Shown piece after piece: positions 1-6,791 of a stretch of 64,000 nt of DNA. Positions within the stretch are counted from its first letter, which is position 1. Every line of letters begins with the position of its first letter. Source of the DNA: CAWKPF01 sp963851415 (GTDB taxonomy: Bacteria > Acidobacteriota > Thermoanaerobaculia > Multivoradales > Multivoraceae); contig CAWKPF010000002.1 of the NCBI GenBank assembly GCA_963851415.1, positions 1,240,001-1,304,000 on the forward strand. Reading direction: 5' to 3'. Under the pieces are notes generated by a model. It was not told the DNA's origin. It did not search any database and was given only the letters and a program-made list of their open reading frames with translations. A program made the translations under genes and the position numbers.

Positions 1-2
1 GG

Positions 3-1127
3 CAGGGCGACGCCGAGGAGGTCGGCATTGCCGGCGACATGTTCGGCTTCCGTTACGACGAGGCGATGCGTCGCCTCGAAGGCACCGACCTCTGGTGGTG
101 GCAGACCGAGCTCGACCGACGCGGGCGCTTCAACTACGTCTTCTTCCCCGACTACCAGCCGGCGCTCGATCCCCTCAACCCACGCACGGTCGAGTCGACG
201 GCCATGGGGCCGGACCTCAATCACCGCGACGAGACGGCACTGCAGATGTCCTGGTTCGCGATGCCCGACTGGCCGGGCAACCGAACTGCGGCCCCTTCGC
301 CACCGAGGGACAGCGAGAGCCTGCAGGGCGCCGGAGGTCGACTCGAGAGCTTCGAGGTCGTGGTCGAGCTGCCGTCGCAGGGACGAGGGCCGGGAAGGGC
401 GAGCGGTCCGCAGTCGGTCACCGTCCCGGTGACGGTCTGGCTACCACCCGGATACGACGAGCCGGGGTCCGACGAGCGCTATCCCGCGGTGTTCTCGCTC
501 GAGAGGTACGCCTACCCGATCGGTGACTGGCCGGGCACACTCGATGCGGTGGTGGGCAGCCGGGTCGCTCCGTTGATCGGCGTCCTGATCGATCCACCGA
601 CCGGATTCTACGGCCGCCGTGGCGGAGGCCGCGTCGGTCTCCTCATGCCCGAGATCGTGGCGGAGGTCGATGAGCGCTATCGAACGCTGGCCGAGCCCGA
701 GCATCGGGCTGTCGTCGGCGCCCTCTACACCGGTCCCCCGGCGCTGGCTCTCGCGATCGGAGAGGACAGGCTGTTCGCGAGGGTGGCGGTCCAGAGTCCG
801 TTCGCGATCGACGCGACGCTACCGATGCACCGCGAGCAGCTCGCTCGGGCGTCCTCGGCCCCGCGCCCGACGGCTCTCTACTTCGAGTGGGCGCACTGGG
901 AGATGCGAAGTCGGCTGGAAGGACTCGAGTTGGCCGACTACATGCGCGATCTCTACGAGATCTTCGTCGACGCGGGATACGACGTGATCGGCGGCGAGGT
1001 GTGGGACAGCACCGACTGGGCCGGCTGGCGCAACCGCACCGACCTGGTCCTCGAAGCGCTCTTCCCCTCGGCCAGCGGCGACGCTCCCACCGGACTCGCC
1101 GGCTGGCTCGTCGAGAGGGCGGACTGA
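3..1127 (+). CDS. Enterochelin-esterase-like (esterase D) protein, 5' end outside window, nucleophile absent
   Basis: The frame is already open at the left edge (CAG at position 3), so this is probably the 3' part of a longer gene; the first internal ATG is at 39. The N-terminal part (DLWWWQTELD, then DPLNPR) resembles the N-terminal domain of Fes-type enterochelin esterases, and VWLPPGYDEP followed by RYPAVF is the usual entry of the esterase D alpha/beta-hydrolase fold. The EVDERYRTLAEPEHRAVVG stretch normally leads into the nucleophile elbow GxSxGG. Here it reads GALYTGPP, so no serine sits at the elbow. I infer a protein that has lost classical esterase activity, or a divergent member. 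It ends 62 bases before the next gene, which has its own signal peptide and ribosome binding site. Confidence 0.75.
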   Translation, partial: QGDAEEVGIAGDMFGFRYDEAMRRLEGTDLWWWQTELDRRGRFNYVFFPDYQPALDPLNPRTVESTAMGPDLNHRDETALQMSWFAMPDWPGNRTAAPSPPRDSESLQGAGGRLESFEVVVELPSQGRGPGRASGPQSVTVPVTVWLPPGYDEPGSDERYPAVFSLERYAYPIGDWPGTLDAVVGSRVAPLIGVLIDPPTGFYGRRGGGRVGLLMPEIVAEVDERYRTLAEPEHRAVVGALYTGPPALALAIGEDRLFARVAVQSPFAIDATLPMHREQLARASSAPRPTALYFEWAHWEMRSRLEGLELADYMRDLYEIFVDAGYDVIGGEVWDSTDWAGWRNRTDLVLEALFPSASGDAPTGLAGWLVERAD

Positions 1128-1189
1128 TCGTTCGACGATGGGGCGGTATTCTTCTCCTCACCACAGCCGCCAAGCAAGGAGATCTCGAC

Positions 1190-2257
1190 GTGAGAGTCCG
1201 ACACGCCGTCCTCGTAGTTCTCGTTTCCTCCACCCTCGCCCTTCCCACGACAGCTCAACAAAGCGTCGCTGTCGACGCGGGCGCCGATTCGTGGACGATC
1301 GACGTTCACACGGTACCCATCCCGGCGGCGGCCAGCGACGCGCTTCGCACGGCCATCGAAGAGACGCCGCAGCCCGACGTCCGGGCCAGTCGTCAACGCG
1401 TGCCGCAGAACGAAGCGCAGTGGCTGGCAGCTCAGAAGGCGAGTACCGTCGAAGATCTCGAGGAACTCGCCGGCCAGCTCAGAGTCACGATCGAAGGTGG
1501 CGCGATCGAGGGCGTACCCGTGTATCGCGTGACGCCGGAGAGCCCGAATCCCGACCACGAGAGTCACCTCTTTCTTCACGTGCACGGAGGAGCCTACGTC
1601 TTCGGCGGTGGAGACTCCGCCGTCAGCGAAGCGGCACTGGTCGCCAGTCGTCTCGGGACCTCGGCGGTCTCCGTCGACTATCGGATGCCGCCAGCGCACC
1701 CGTTCCCGGCCGCAATCGACGATGTCGTGGTGGTTTATCGCCACCTGCTGGAGAGTCGCCCCGCGAAGTCGATCCTGATCGGGGGTACCTCGGCGGGCGG
1801 CGGGCTGTCCCTCGCCTCGGTGCACAAGTTCAAGGCCCTCGGTCTGGAAGTCCCGGGAGCGATCTACGCTGGAACCCCCTGGGCGGACCTCACCAAGACG
1901 GGCGACACGCTGTTCACCAACGAAGGTCTGGACCGCGTCCTGGTGACCTACGACGGGATGCTCGGAGCCGCCGCACGGCTCTATGCCGGGGGACACGATC
2001 TCAAAGACCCTCTGCTCTCGCCCGTCTACGGAGACTTCGCGGGGTTTCCTCCCACGTATCTGGTCACCGGAACCCGAGACATGTTCCTGAGCGACACGGC
2101 GCGGACCCATCGCAAGCTCCGCGAGGCCGGTGTCGTGGCCGAGCTCAACGTCTACGAAGCCGTCTCGCACGCCGACTATCTGATCGTGGCCGACTCTCCG
2201 GAATCCCAGCAGGCGATGCGGGAGCTCGGTGCCTTCGTGCTCCAGCACCTGCCCTGA
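1190..2257 (+). CDS. Secreted alpha/beta hydrolase of the hormone-sensitive-lipase family
   Basis: A protein of about 355 residues. I chose the GTG at 1190 because AAGGAG lies 8 bases upstream (1176-1181) and the resulting N-terminus (MRVRHAVLVVLVSSTLA, then ALPTTAQQ) is a clean signal peptide; reading frame continues further upstream but without such signals. Catalytic features follow the HSL order: the oxyanion motif HGGAYVFGG near residue 131, the nucleophile elbow GTSAGGG with Ser near 201, an acid in TGTRDMF near 296 and a histidine in SHADYL near 327. It should hydrolyse short acyl esters outside the cytoplasm; the substrate cannot be read from sequence. The neighbour upstream is another hydrolase-fold protein on the same strand; downstream is a convergent gene only 52 bases away. 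Confidence 0.85.
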   Translation: MRVRHAVLVVLVSSTLALPTTAQQSVAVDAGADSWTIDVHTVPIPAAASDALRTAIEETPQPDVRASRQRVPQNEAQWLAAQKASTVEDLEELAGQLRVTIEGGAIEGVPVYRVTPESPNPDHESHLFLHVHGGAYVFGGGDSAVSEAALVASRLGTSAVSVDYRMPPAHPFPAAIDDVVVVYRHLLESRPAKSILIGGTSAGGGLSLASVHKFKALGLEVPGAIYAGTPWADLTKTGDTLFTNEGLDRVLVTYDGMLGAAARLYAGGHDLKDPLLSPVYGDFAGFPPTYLVTGTRDMFLSDTARTHRKLREAGVVAELNVYEAVSHADYLIVADSPESQQAMRELGAFVLQHLP

Positions 2258-2309
2258 GCTCGAGTCTCGGTCCTCGGCCCAGGGGAGAGCTCAGACCCGC
2301 GACTCGGGC

Positions 2310-3317
2310 TCACCAACGAAGAACGCCTGCGGTCAGGGCCAGGAAGGCACCCAGAAACACCCAGCGCCCCCATTGCTGCACCCTCCGAACGGCCTCGTCT
2401 CTTCCCTGACTGACCAGGCGACCCACGGTGATCGCCACGCCGAGCGCGGCGAACACCAGCAGAGTGGCGCCGAGGAGATAGAGATCGACCCGAGTCATGT
2501 AGGCAACGGGGGGCAGCATGAGTCGCAGGCTGAAGCGAAAGGCGATGATCGAGAAGACGGCCGCGGTGGTGAGGGCGATCTGGGAAGGCACCCGGTCCTT
2601 GTCGATCCAGAAGACGGTCCATGCCATGAGGATCAGCAGAACCAGGGGAAGGAAGATCGACCAGCGAAAGAACGCACGCTCCCGCTCGGCCTCGATCGGT
2701 ACGACCACCTGGGGCAACTTCCGATCGATGGCCTGCATCTGGATGGCTTCGACGAAAGGCTCGCCGACCTCGATCGTCCAACCCAATTCGCTGAAGTCGC
2801 CGATCTGGCCCATTCGACTCGGATCCAGTGCGAGGTCCACCTGGGGTGTGGGGAGCGCAGACATGAGTCGGACCGGTAGGGACTGGCGGTCGAACGGATA
2901 GTCGTGCAGGTCCAGTCTCGCGGAGAGTGGGCCGTAGAGACGCTGGCGATAGATCGCCAGGCCCTGCGCGTCGACGAACACCTCCTCCGGAAACAGTCTT
3001 CGCATCCCGCGCTCGTTGAGGATCGCGATCCCGGGATGCCAGACGTCGTCGAGCGCGAGCCGGCGCTCACCTTCGCCTGCCAGACGGGGATCCTCCCAGC
3101 GAGCCGAGATCACGAGGTCGGCAGTGAACACCTGCGAACGATCGTCGATCTCGACGACATCGACGATGAGAACGCCGACTTCGATCACCGGGCGCTCACT
3201 CGGTGGCGAGCGAAGGTCGATGACGTCCTCCAGGGCAACCGCGCTCCCCCCATGGACGAAGAGCAGTCCAGAGGCGCCCAGTAGAAACCAGGCGGTGAAC
3301 GCTCTGATTCGATGCAA
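2310..3317 (-). CDS. Prokaryotic pentameric ligand-gated ion channel (Cys-loop receptor superfamily)
   Basis: A protein of 335 residues from a TTG start at 3317. That start has GAGGGAG (complement of 3327-3333) nine bases upstream and gives a signal peptide (FTAWFLLGASGLLFVHGG). A GTG 30 bases further upstream and an ATG at 3419 are alternatives. The extracellular beta-sandwich carries the family signature DLHDYPFDRQSLPVRL, corresponding to the Cys-loop region without cysteines, as in bacterial GLIC/ELIC-type channels. Four membrane helices follow: M1 with MAWTVFWID, pore-lining M2 with RVPSQIALTTAAVFS, M3 LLGATLLVFAALGVA, and a final M4 WVFLGAFLALTAGVLRW that ends the protein. The length fits the family. 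It should form a pentameric inner-membrane channel gated by an unknown ligand or by protons. Confidence 0.9.
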   Translation of the reverse strand: MHRIRAFTAWFLLGASGLLFVHGGSAVALEDVIDLRSPPSERPVIEVGVLIVDVVEIDDRSQVFTADLVISARWEDPRLAGEGERRLALDDVWHPGIAILNERGMRRLFPEEVFVDAQGLAIYRQRLYGPLSARLDLHDYPFDRQSLPVRLMSALPTPQVDLALDPSRMGQIGDFSELGWTIEVGEPFVEAIQMQAIDRKLPQVVVPIEAERERAFFRWSIFLPLVLLILMAWTVFWIDKDRVPSQIALTTAAVFSIIAFRFSLRLMLPPVAYMTRVDLYLLGATLLVFAALGVAITVGRLVSQGRDEAVRRVQQWGRWVFLGAFLALTAGVLRW

Positions 3318-3632
3318 CTCTTGAATCTCCCTCGATTCGGTCCGCACGCCTCGGCTCCGAGATCTCGATCGTCCGGTACTTCGCGACGAACCCGGCGCCC
3401 GCCCTGATTGCGTGCCCACTGTGCCGGTCGCGGCATCCCGAGAGGGTAATCCCGAGGCGAGCTCGTGCGAAGCCGCCCGGCAGCCCCAGGATACACGGGT
3501 TCATCTTCGCTCTCGTGCCCCCGAGCAGCCGCTCGAGCTGCAGAACCAGACCTCGAACGAGTGAGGAGAACTTCTCGTCCCTTCCCGCGATCTGTACCTG
3601 GGGGGTTCTCGGCTCTACCGGAGACCAGGCAC
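3318..3632. other. Intergenic region between the ion channel and the GyrI-like gene
   Basis: About 315 bases with no convincing gene on either strand. It must hold the channel gene's promoter on the minus strand, and GAGGGAG at 3327-3333 serves as its ribosome binding site. No terminator or clear promoter hexamers were recognised. Confidence 0.5.
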
Positions 3633-4106
3633 TCACCCGATCGGTACGAAGACCTCGGTGAGGTACTCCGCCGGGTCGCCGACCTCTTCCGGGTCGTTGA
3701 TGTAGGACTCCCACCGAGGCCCGGTCGCCTCGAGCTCGTTCGCCTCCAGCCACCGCTCGAGGGCCTGATGCGCGCCACCGAGCTCTTGGTACGGCCCCCG
3801 GTGCACCGTCATCGCGGCCTTGCCCCCAGGAAGAGTCGTCGGGTGGATTTGCCGCTCACCCTCCCCTCCCCCGTCGGCCGTCTCCTCCAACGGCAGCCCG
3901 GCCTCGATCGTGAACCCGTCTTCGTCCATCGCGGTATAACGCACGAAGGGAGCTCCGGCCAGGGCCAGGCCCGCCTGCTGGGCGAACACGAACACGGCCG
4001 GCAGCATGTCCGCCAGCGCATCCCCGAGATCTTCCGGCCTCACCGCTCGGCGCATGACCAGGGCTGGGGTTTCGTCCATCTCCCGAACCGAGATTGCATA
4101 GCTCAT
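3633..4106 (-). CDS. GyrI-like / AraC effector-binding domain protein
   Basis: A protein of about 157 residues. The ATG at 4106 is preceded by GGAG seven bases upstream (read on the minus strand CTGGAGAACCAG), so the longer reading frame upstream is not used. The sequence opens MSYAISVREMDETPALVM and shows the usual two-halved SHV fold signals: a first half ending in FVRYTAMDEDGFTIEAG and a second with GGKAAMTVHRGPYQELGGAH and LTEVFVPIG. Stand-alone proteins of this type bind small hydrophobic molecules; some sequester or hydrolyse them. No DNA-binding domain is present. It lies head to head with the remnant of a sulfatase gene that starts within about 30 bases, suggesting that a rearrangement placed it here. 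Confidence 0.8.
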   Translation of the reverse strand: MSYAISVREMDETPALVMRRAVRPEDLGDALADMLPAVFVFAQQAGLALAGAPFVRYTAMDEDGFTIEAGLPLEETADGGGEGERQIHPTTLPGGKAAMTVHRGPYQELGGAHQALERWLEANELEATGPRWESYINDPEEVGDPAEYLTEVFVPIG

Positions 4107-4138
4107 CTGGTTCTCCAGTGGCGAGTTGGCCTGCGAGC

Positions 4139-4573
4139 CTAGCGCAGATCTACGTGCCGACCATCCTCGATCAGCTCTCCCTGCCGGTTCCGTCCCCAGT
4201 GCAGGGCACGAGCCTGCTGCCACTGATCACCGGCACTCCGGTCCACGAGCTCGGCTACGCCCAGACGCGCGATCAAGAGCGAGCGCTGCGTGGATCGTGG
4301 TTCACGCTGCTCCACGAGCCGGGCACTCGCCGCACCGAGCTCTTCGATACCCGCAGTGACCTCGGCGAGAGAACCGACGTGCTCGACCAGCACCGAAGCG
4401 AGGCCCGAGAGCTCATCGAGCGATTGCTGGCCCAGCAGAGGGACAACACACTCCTGGGCGCCTTCCTCGGCGCCGGCGCCGGCGACGGCAACCAGCTCAC
4501 CCAGGAGCAGCTCGAGCAGCTCGAGCAGCTCGAGCAGCTCGAGAGCCTGGGCTATCTGGACGAGCGCGACTGA
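4139..4573 (+). pseudogene. C-terminal remnant of a sulfatase
   Basis: The open frame holds only the last part of a sulfatase: VPTILDQLSLPVPSPVQG followed by SLLPLITG, then TELFDTRSDLGERTDV, which match the usual ends of sulfatase-family proteins (PTLLDLLGLP, GRSLLPLL, LYDLxxDPxE). The N-terminal catalytic two thirds, including the formylglycine site, is absent, and homology starts about 30 bases from the start codon of the divergent GyrI-like gene. The frame continues to an ATG at 4094 by chance. The tail carries an in-frame EQL repeat (see 4505-4540). I infer a 5'-deleted gene left after a rearrangement. An intact sulfatase-fold gene lies at 11614-13068 but is not obviously its parent. Confidence 0.7.
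4505..4540 (+). repeat. Four perfect 9-bp tandem repeats GAGCAGCTC
   Basis: Four exact copies of GAGCAGCTC, followed by GAG, lie in frame in the sulfatase remnant and encode (Glu-Gln-Leu)4. The unit is nearly self-complementary (GAGCAGCTC against GAGCTGCTC), so slippage could easily expand it. Confidence 0.9.
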
Positions 4574-4606
4574 CCCAGACCGAGTCTCCCGCCCTCAGCA
4601 GGGTGC

Positions 4607-4612
4607 TATAAC
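4607..4612 (+). promoter_or_regulatory. Candidate -10 element TATAAC upstream of the GFA gene
   Basis: TATAAC lies 27 bases upstream of the ATG at 4640, leaving about 20 bases of leader with a GGAG ribosome binding site six bases before the start. No good -35 hexamer was recognised. Confidence 0.4.
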
Positions 4613-4639
4613 CGTACTTCATCGACCTACGGAGTCCCC

Positions 4640-5137
4640 ATGAGTGAAGACACAGAGCCCGTCGAGGACGAGCGATTCGAGGGCGGCTGTACCTGCCGAG
4701 CGATCCGATACCGCATGACGACTCGGCCGCTTTTCGTCCACGGCTGTCATTGCACCTGGTGTCAGCGAGAGACCGGCGGCGCCTTCGCCATCAACGCGCT
4801 GATCGAGTCGGACCGGGTCGAGCTGCTCCAGGGCACGCCGGACGTCGTGAACACGCCATCGCTCAGCAACCGGGGGCAGAAGATCGTACGCTGCCCGAGC
4901 TGCCGAGTCGCGGTCTGGAGCCATTACTCCGGATTCGGCGACGCCGTCAGCTTCATTCGCGTCGGCACCCTCGATCAGGCGGATCGGCTCGAGCCGGACA
5001 TCCATATCTTCACGGAGACCAGGCTGCCCTGGGTGGTCCTGCCCGAGGGTGTCCCTTCCGTAGCCGGCTTCTACCATCTCAAGGACCACTGGCCATCTCC
5101 GAGCCTGGAGCGCCTGCAGGCGGTTCGCGGAGCCTGA
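4640..5137 (+). CDS. GFA family protein (CENP-V/GFA domain)
   Basis: A protein of 165 residues with the zinc ligand pattern of the glutathione-dependent formaldehyde-activating enzyme fold: GGCTCRAIRYR near residue 16, CHCTWCQRETGG near 36 and CPSC near 85. The closing FTETRLPWVVLPEGVP is also typical. The ATG is preceded by CGGAG. Family members bind zinc through these cysteines. Some act on glutathione adducts, but most are uncharacterised, so the substrate is unknown. It is a single gene with its own candidate promoter (TATAAC at 4607), downstream of the sulfatase remnant and upstream of a P450 gene on the same strand. Confidence 0.88.
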   Translation: MSEDTEPVEDERFEGGCTCRAIRYRMTTRPLFVHGCHCTWCQRETGGAFAINALIESDRVELLQGTPDVVNTPSLSNRGQKIVRCPSCRVAVWSHYSGFGDAVSFIRVGTLDQADRLEPDIHIFTETRLPWVVLPEGVPSVAGFYHLKDHWPSPSLERLQAVRGA

Positions 5138-5269
5138 CGGTTCAGCCCGAGGTCGGGAGAGGCGCGCTCCTGAAGTCGCCATGAGCGGCGCAGGCGGGAG
5201 CGTGCGATCGACGTTCCGTTCGTCTCCCCGAGACGGGGCCACGGTGCCAGGGCCGAGAGAGGAAGCCCC

Positions 5270-5298
5270 TTGCACTGGCAATTTGTGTGTATTAAACT
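5270..5298 (+). promoter_or_regulatory. Candidate sigma-70-type promoter of the P450 gene
   Basis: TTGCAC (5270-5275) and TAAACT (5293-5298) are separated by 17 bases in an AT-rich patch that stands out from the GC-rich surroundings. The predicted start of transcription, about 5305, falls on the palindrome at 5304-5317. Confidence 0.55.
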
Positions 5299-5303
5299 CC
5301 AAC

Positions 5304-5317
5304 TTTGATCAATCAAA
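5304..5317. promoter_or_regulatory. Palindromic operator candidate TTTGAT-CA-ATCAAA
   Basis: A perfect 6-2-6 inverted repeat lies at the predicted transcription start of the P450 gene and 15 bases before its GGAGG ribosome binding site. Its position suggests a repressor site; no regulator gene is adjacent. Confidence 0.5.
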
Positions 5318-5340
5318 TAATCTCTCTCGCCGGAGGATCG

Positions 5341-6636
5341 ATGATGACTCCGACCCTCGATCCCGTACAGGAACAGGCTCTGCAGCCGCCCATGGCCACC
5401 TCGTCCTACGACGATTTCGAGCCCCGGCTGCCCCTGCGCATGAGCACGGCAGAGTTCGCGCGCAACCAGTACCACTACTACCGCTACCTTCGGGAACGGG
5501 CGCCCGTGCATCGCACCCGGATCGCCGTGATGAACGGCTATCTGATCTCTCGCTACGACGACTGCAAGTCGCTGCTGACCGACCCGCGATTCGTACGCAA
5601 CCGCGCCACCGCCACCGGCGGACGCCGCCTGCCGATCCCCCTTCCGCCGTCGATCTCCGCCCTGGCCATGAGCATGATCATCCAGGACGATCCGGACCAC
5701 AAACGGCTACGCGCCCTCGTCCAGCAGGCGTTCACCCCGCGAGCACTGGAGTCTCTGCGCTCGCGCGTCGAACAGCTCAGCCACGAGCTGCTGGCGAGAA
5801 TCGAGGCTCGGACCGAGACCGAACCGGTCATCGATCTCCTCCAGGACTACGCCCTGCCGATTCCGGTCACCGTCATCCGCGAGATGATGGGCATCCGCGA
5901 CGACGAGATGCCCCATTTTCGCAAGGGTCTCCGCATGCTGAGCCAGGGCTTCTCGTTCAAGAACCTGGCCACGGCAGCGATATTCGACATGCCGCAGGTC
6001 TCGCGCTTCATCCGCTCGCTGATCGAACGCAAGCGACGGGAACCGGCCGACGACATCCTCTCCGCGCTCATCCAGGCCGAAGACGACGGGGATCGGCTCA
6101 GCGAGCAGGAGCTGATCAGCATGGTCTGGCTGGTCACCATCGCCGGCTTCGAAACGACGGTGCACCTCATCACCAACGCCACGGTCGCGCTCCTCGATCA
6201 CCCACAGGAGCTCGCCCGCCTGCGGGCCGAGCCGGAGCTCATCGGCTCAGCCATCGAAGAGGTGCTGCGCTACCGCGGCCCCGTGCACGGCACGAAGCCG
6301 TCCTATGCCTGCGAAGACGTCCGGTGGCACGGGGTGACGATCCCAAAGGGTGCGATCGTCATTCCGGTCCTGGGCGCCGCCAACCACGATCCGGAGGTCT
6401 TCTGCCATCCCGAGCGGTTCGACATCACGCGCTCGCCCAATCGCCACCTCGGCTTCGGCTACGGTCCGCACTTCTGCCTCGGCGCGGCGCTGGCACGCAT
6501 GGAGGCAGCGATCGCGGTCGGCAATCTGTTCGAGCGTTTCGAGAATCTGCGTCTCGCGATCGATCGTTCGAAGCTCACAGTGCAGACGATACCGCTCTGG
6601 CATCGCCATTCGGCCCTGCCGGTCAGGATCGACTGA
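5341..6636 (+). CDS. Cytochrome P450
   Basis: A soluble bacterial-type P450 of about 431 residues with no membrane anchor. GGAGG at 5332-5336 precedes two adjacent ATG codons at 5341 and 5344; the second has the better spacing (7 bases), and the difference is one residue. The I-helix oxygen-binding motif is AGFETT near 268, the K-helix ExxR is EEVLR near 306, and the haem loop FGYGPHFCLGAALA carries the cysteine ligand at about 379. Residues such as YDDCKSLLTDPRF in the N-terminal half are also typical of the superfamily. It would need an external ferredoxin and reductase, which are not encoded nearby. Its promoter overlaps a perfect palindrome, so expression is probably repressed until an inducer is present. 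The substrate is unknown. Confidence 0.95.
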   Translation: MMTPTLDPVQEQALQPPMATSSYDDFEPRLPLRMSTAEFARNQYHYYRYLRERAPVHRTRIAVMNGYLISRYDDCKSLLTDPRFVRNRATATGGRRLPIPLPPSISALAMSMIIQDDPDHKRLRALVQQAFTPRALESLRSRVEQLSHELLARIEARTETEPVIDLLQDYALPIPVTVIREMMGIRDDEMPHFRKGLRMLSQGFSFKNLATAAIFDMPQVSRFIRSLIERKRREPADDILSALIQAEDDGDRLSEQELISMVWLVTIAGFETTVHLITNATVALLDHPQELARLRAEPELIGSAIEEVLRYRGPVHGTKPSYACEDVRWHGVTIPKGAIVIPVLGAANHDPEVFCHPERFDITRSPNRHLGFGYGPHFCLGAALARMEAAIAVGNLFERFENLRLAIDRSKLTVQTIPLWHRHSALPVRID

Positions 6637-6752
6637 GCTCGGGGTCGATCGAGCTCGAGGTGGACCGGGTTCGAGGTCGACCAGGCGCCGGGGGGTGTGC
6701 CTCCTGATGCACTCCCCGCATCCCAGCGAGCTGCCCTCACAGCGCTGCGCGG

Positions 6753-6758
6753 TATAGT
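6753..6758 (+). promoter_or_regulatory. Candidate -10 element TATAGT upstream of the AsmA-like gene
   Basis: TATAGT lies 39 bases upstream of the ATG at 6792, within the short gap after the P450 gene. It resembles the TAGACT/TATAAC elements in front of other genes of this window. Confidence 0.4.
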
Positions 6759-6791
6759 CCGCGAAGTCCTCAATCCGGAGACGTCGAAGGC

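Noticed and set aside
5181..6707. Long plus-strand open frame overlapping the P450 gene
   Set aside because: It is Arg/Pro-rich and is the out-of-frame image of the P450 gene, which has full motifs.
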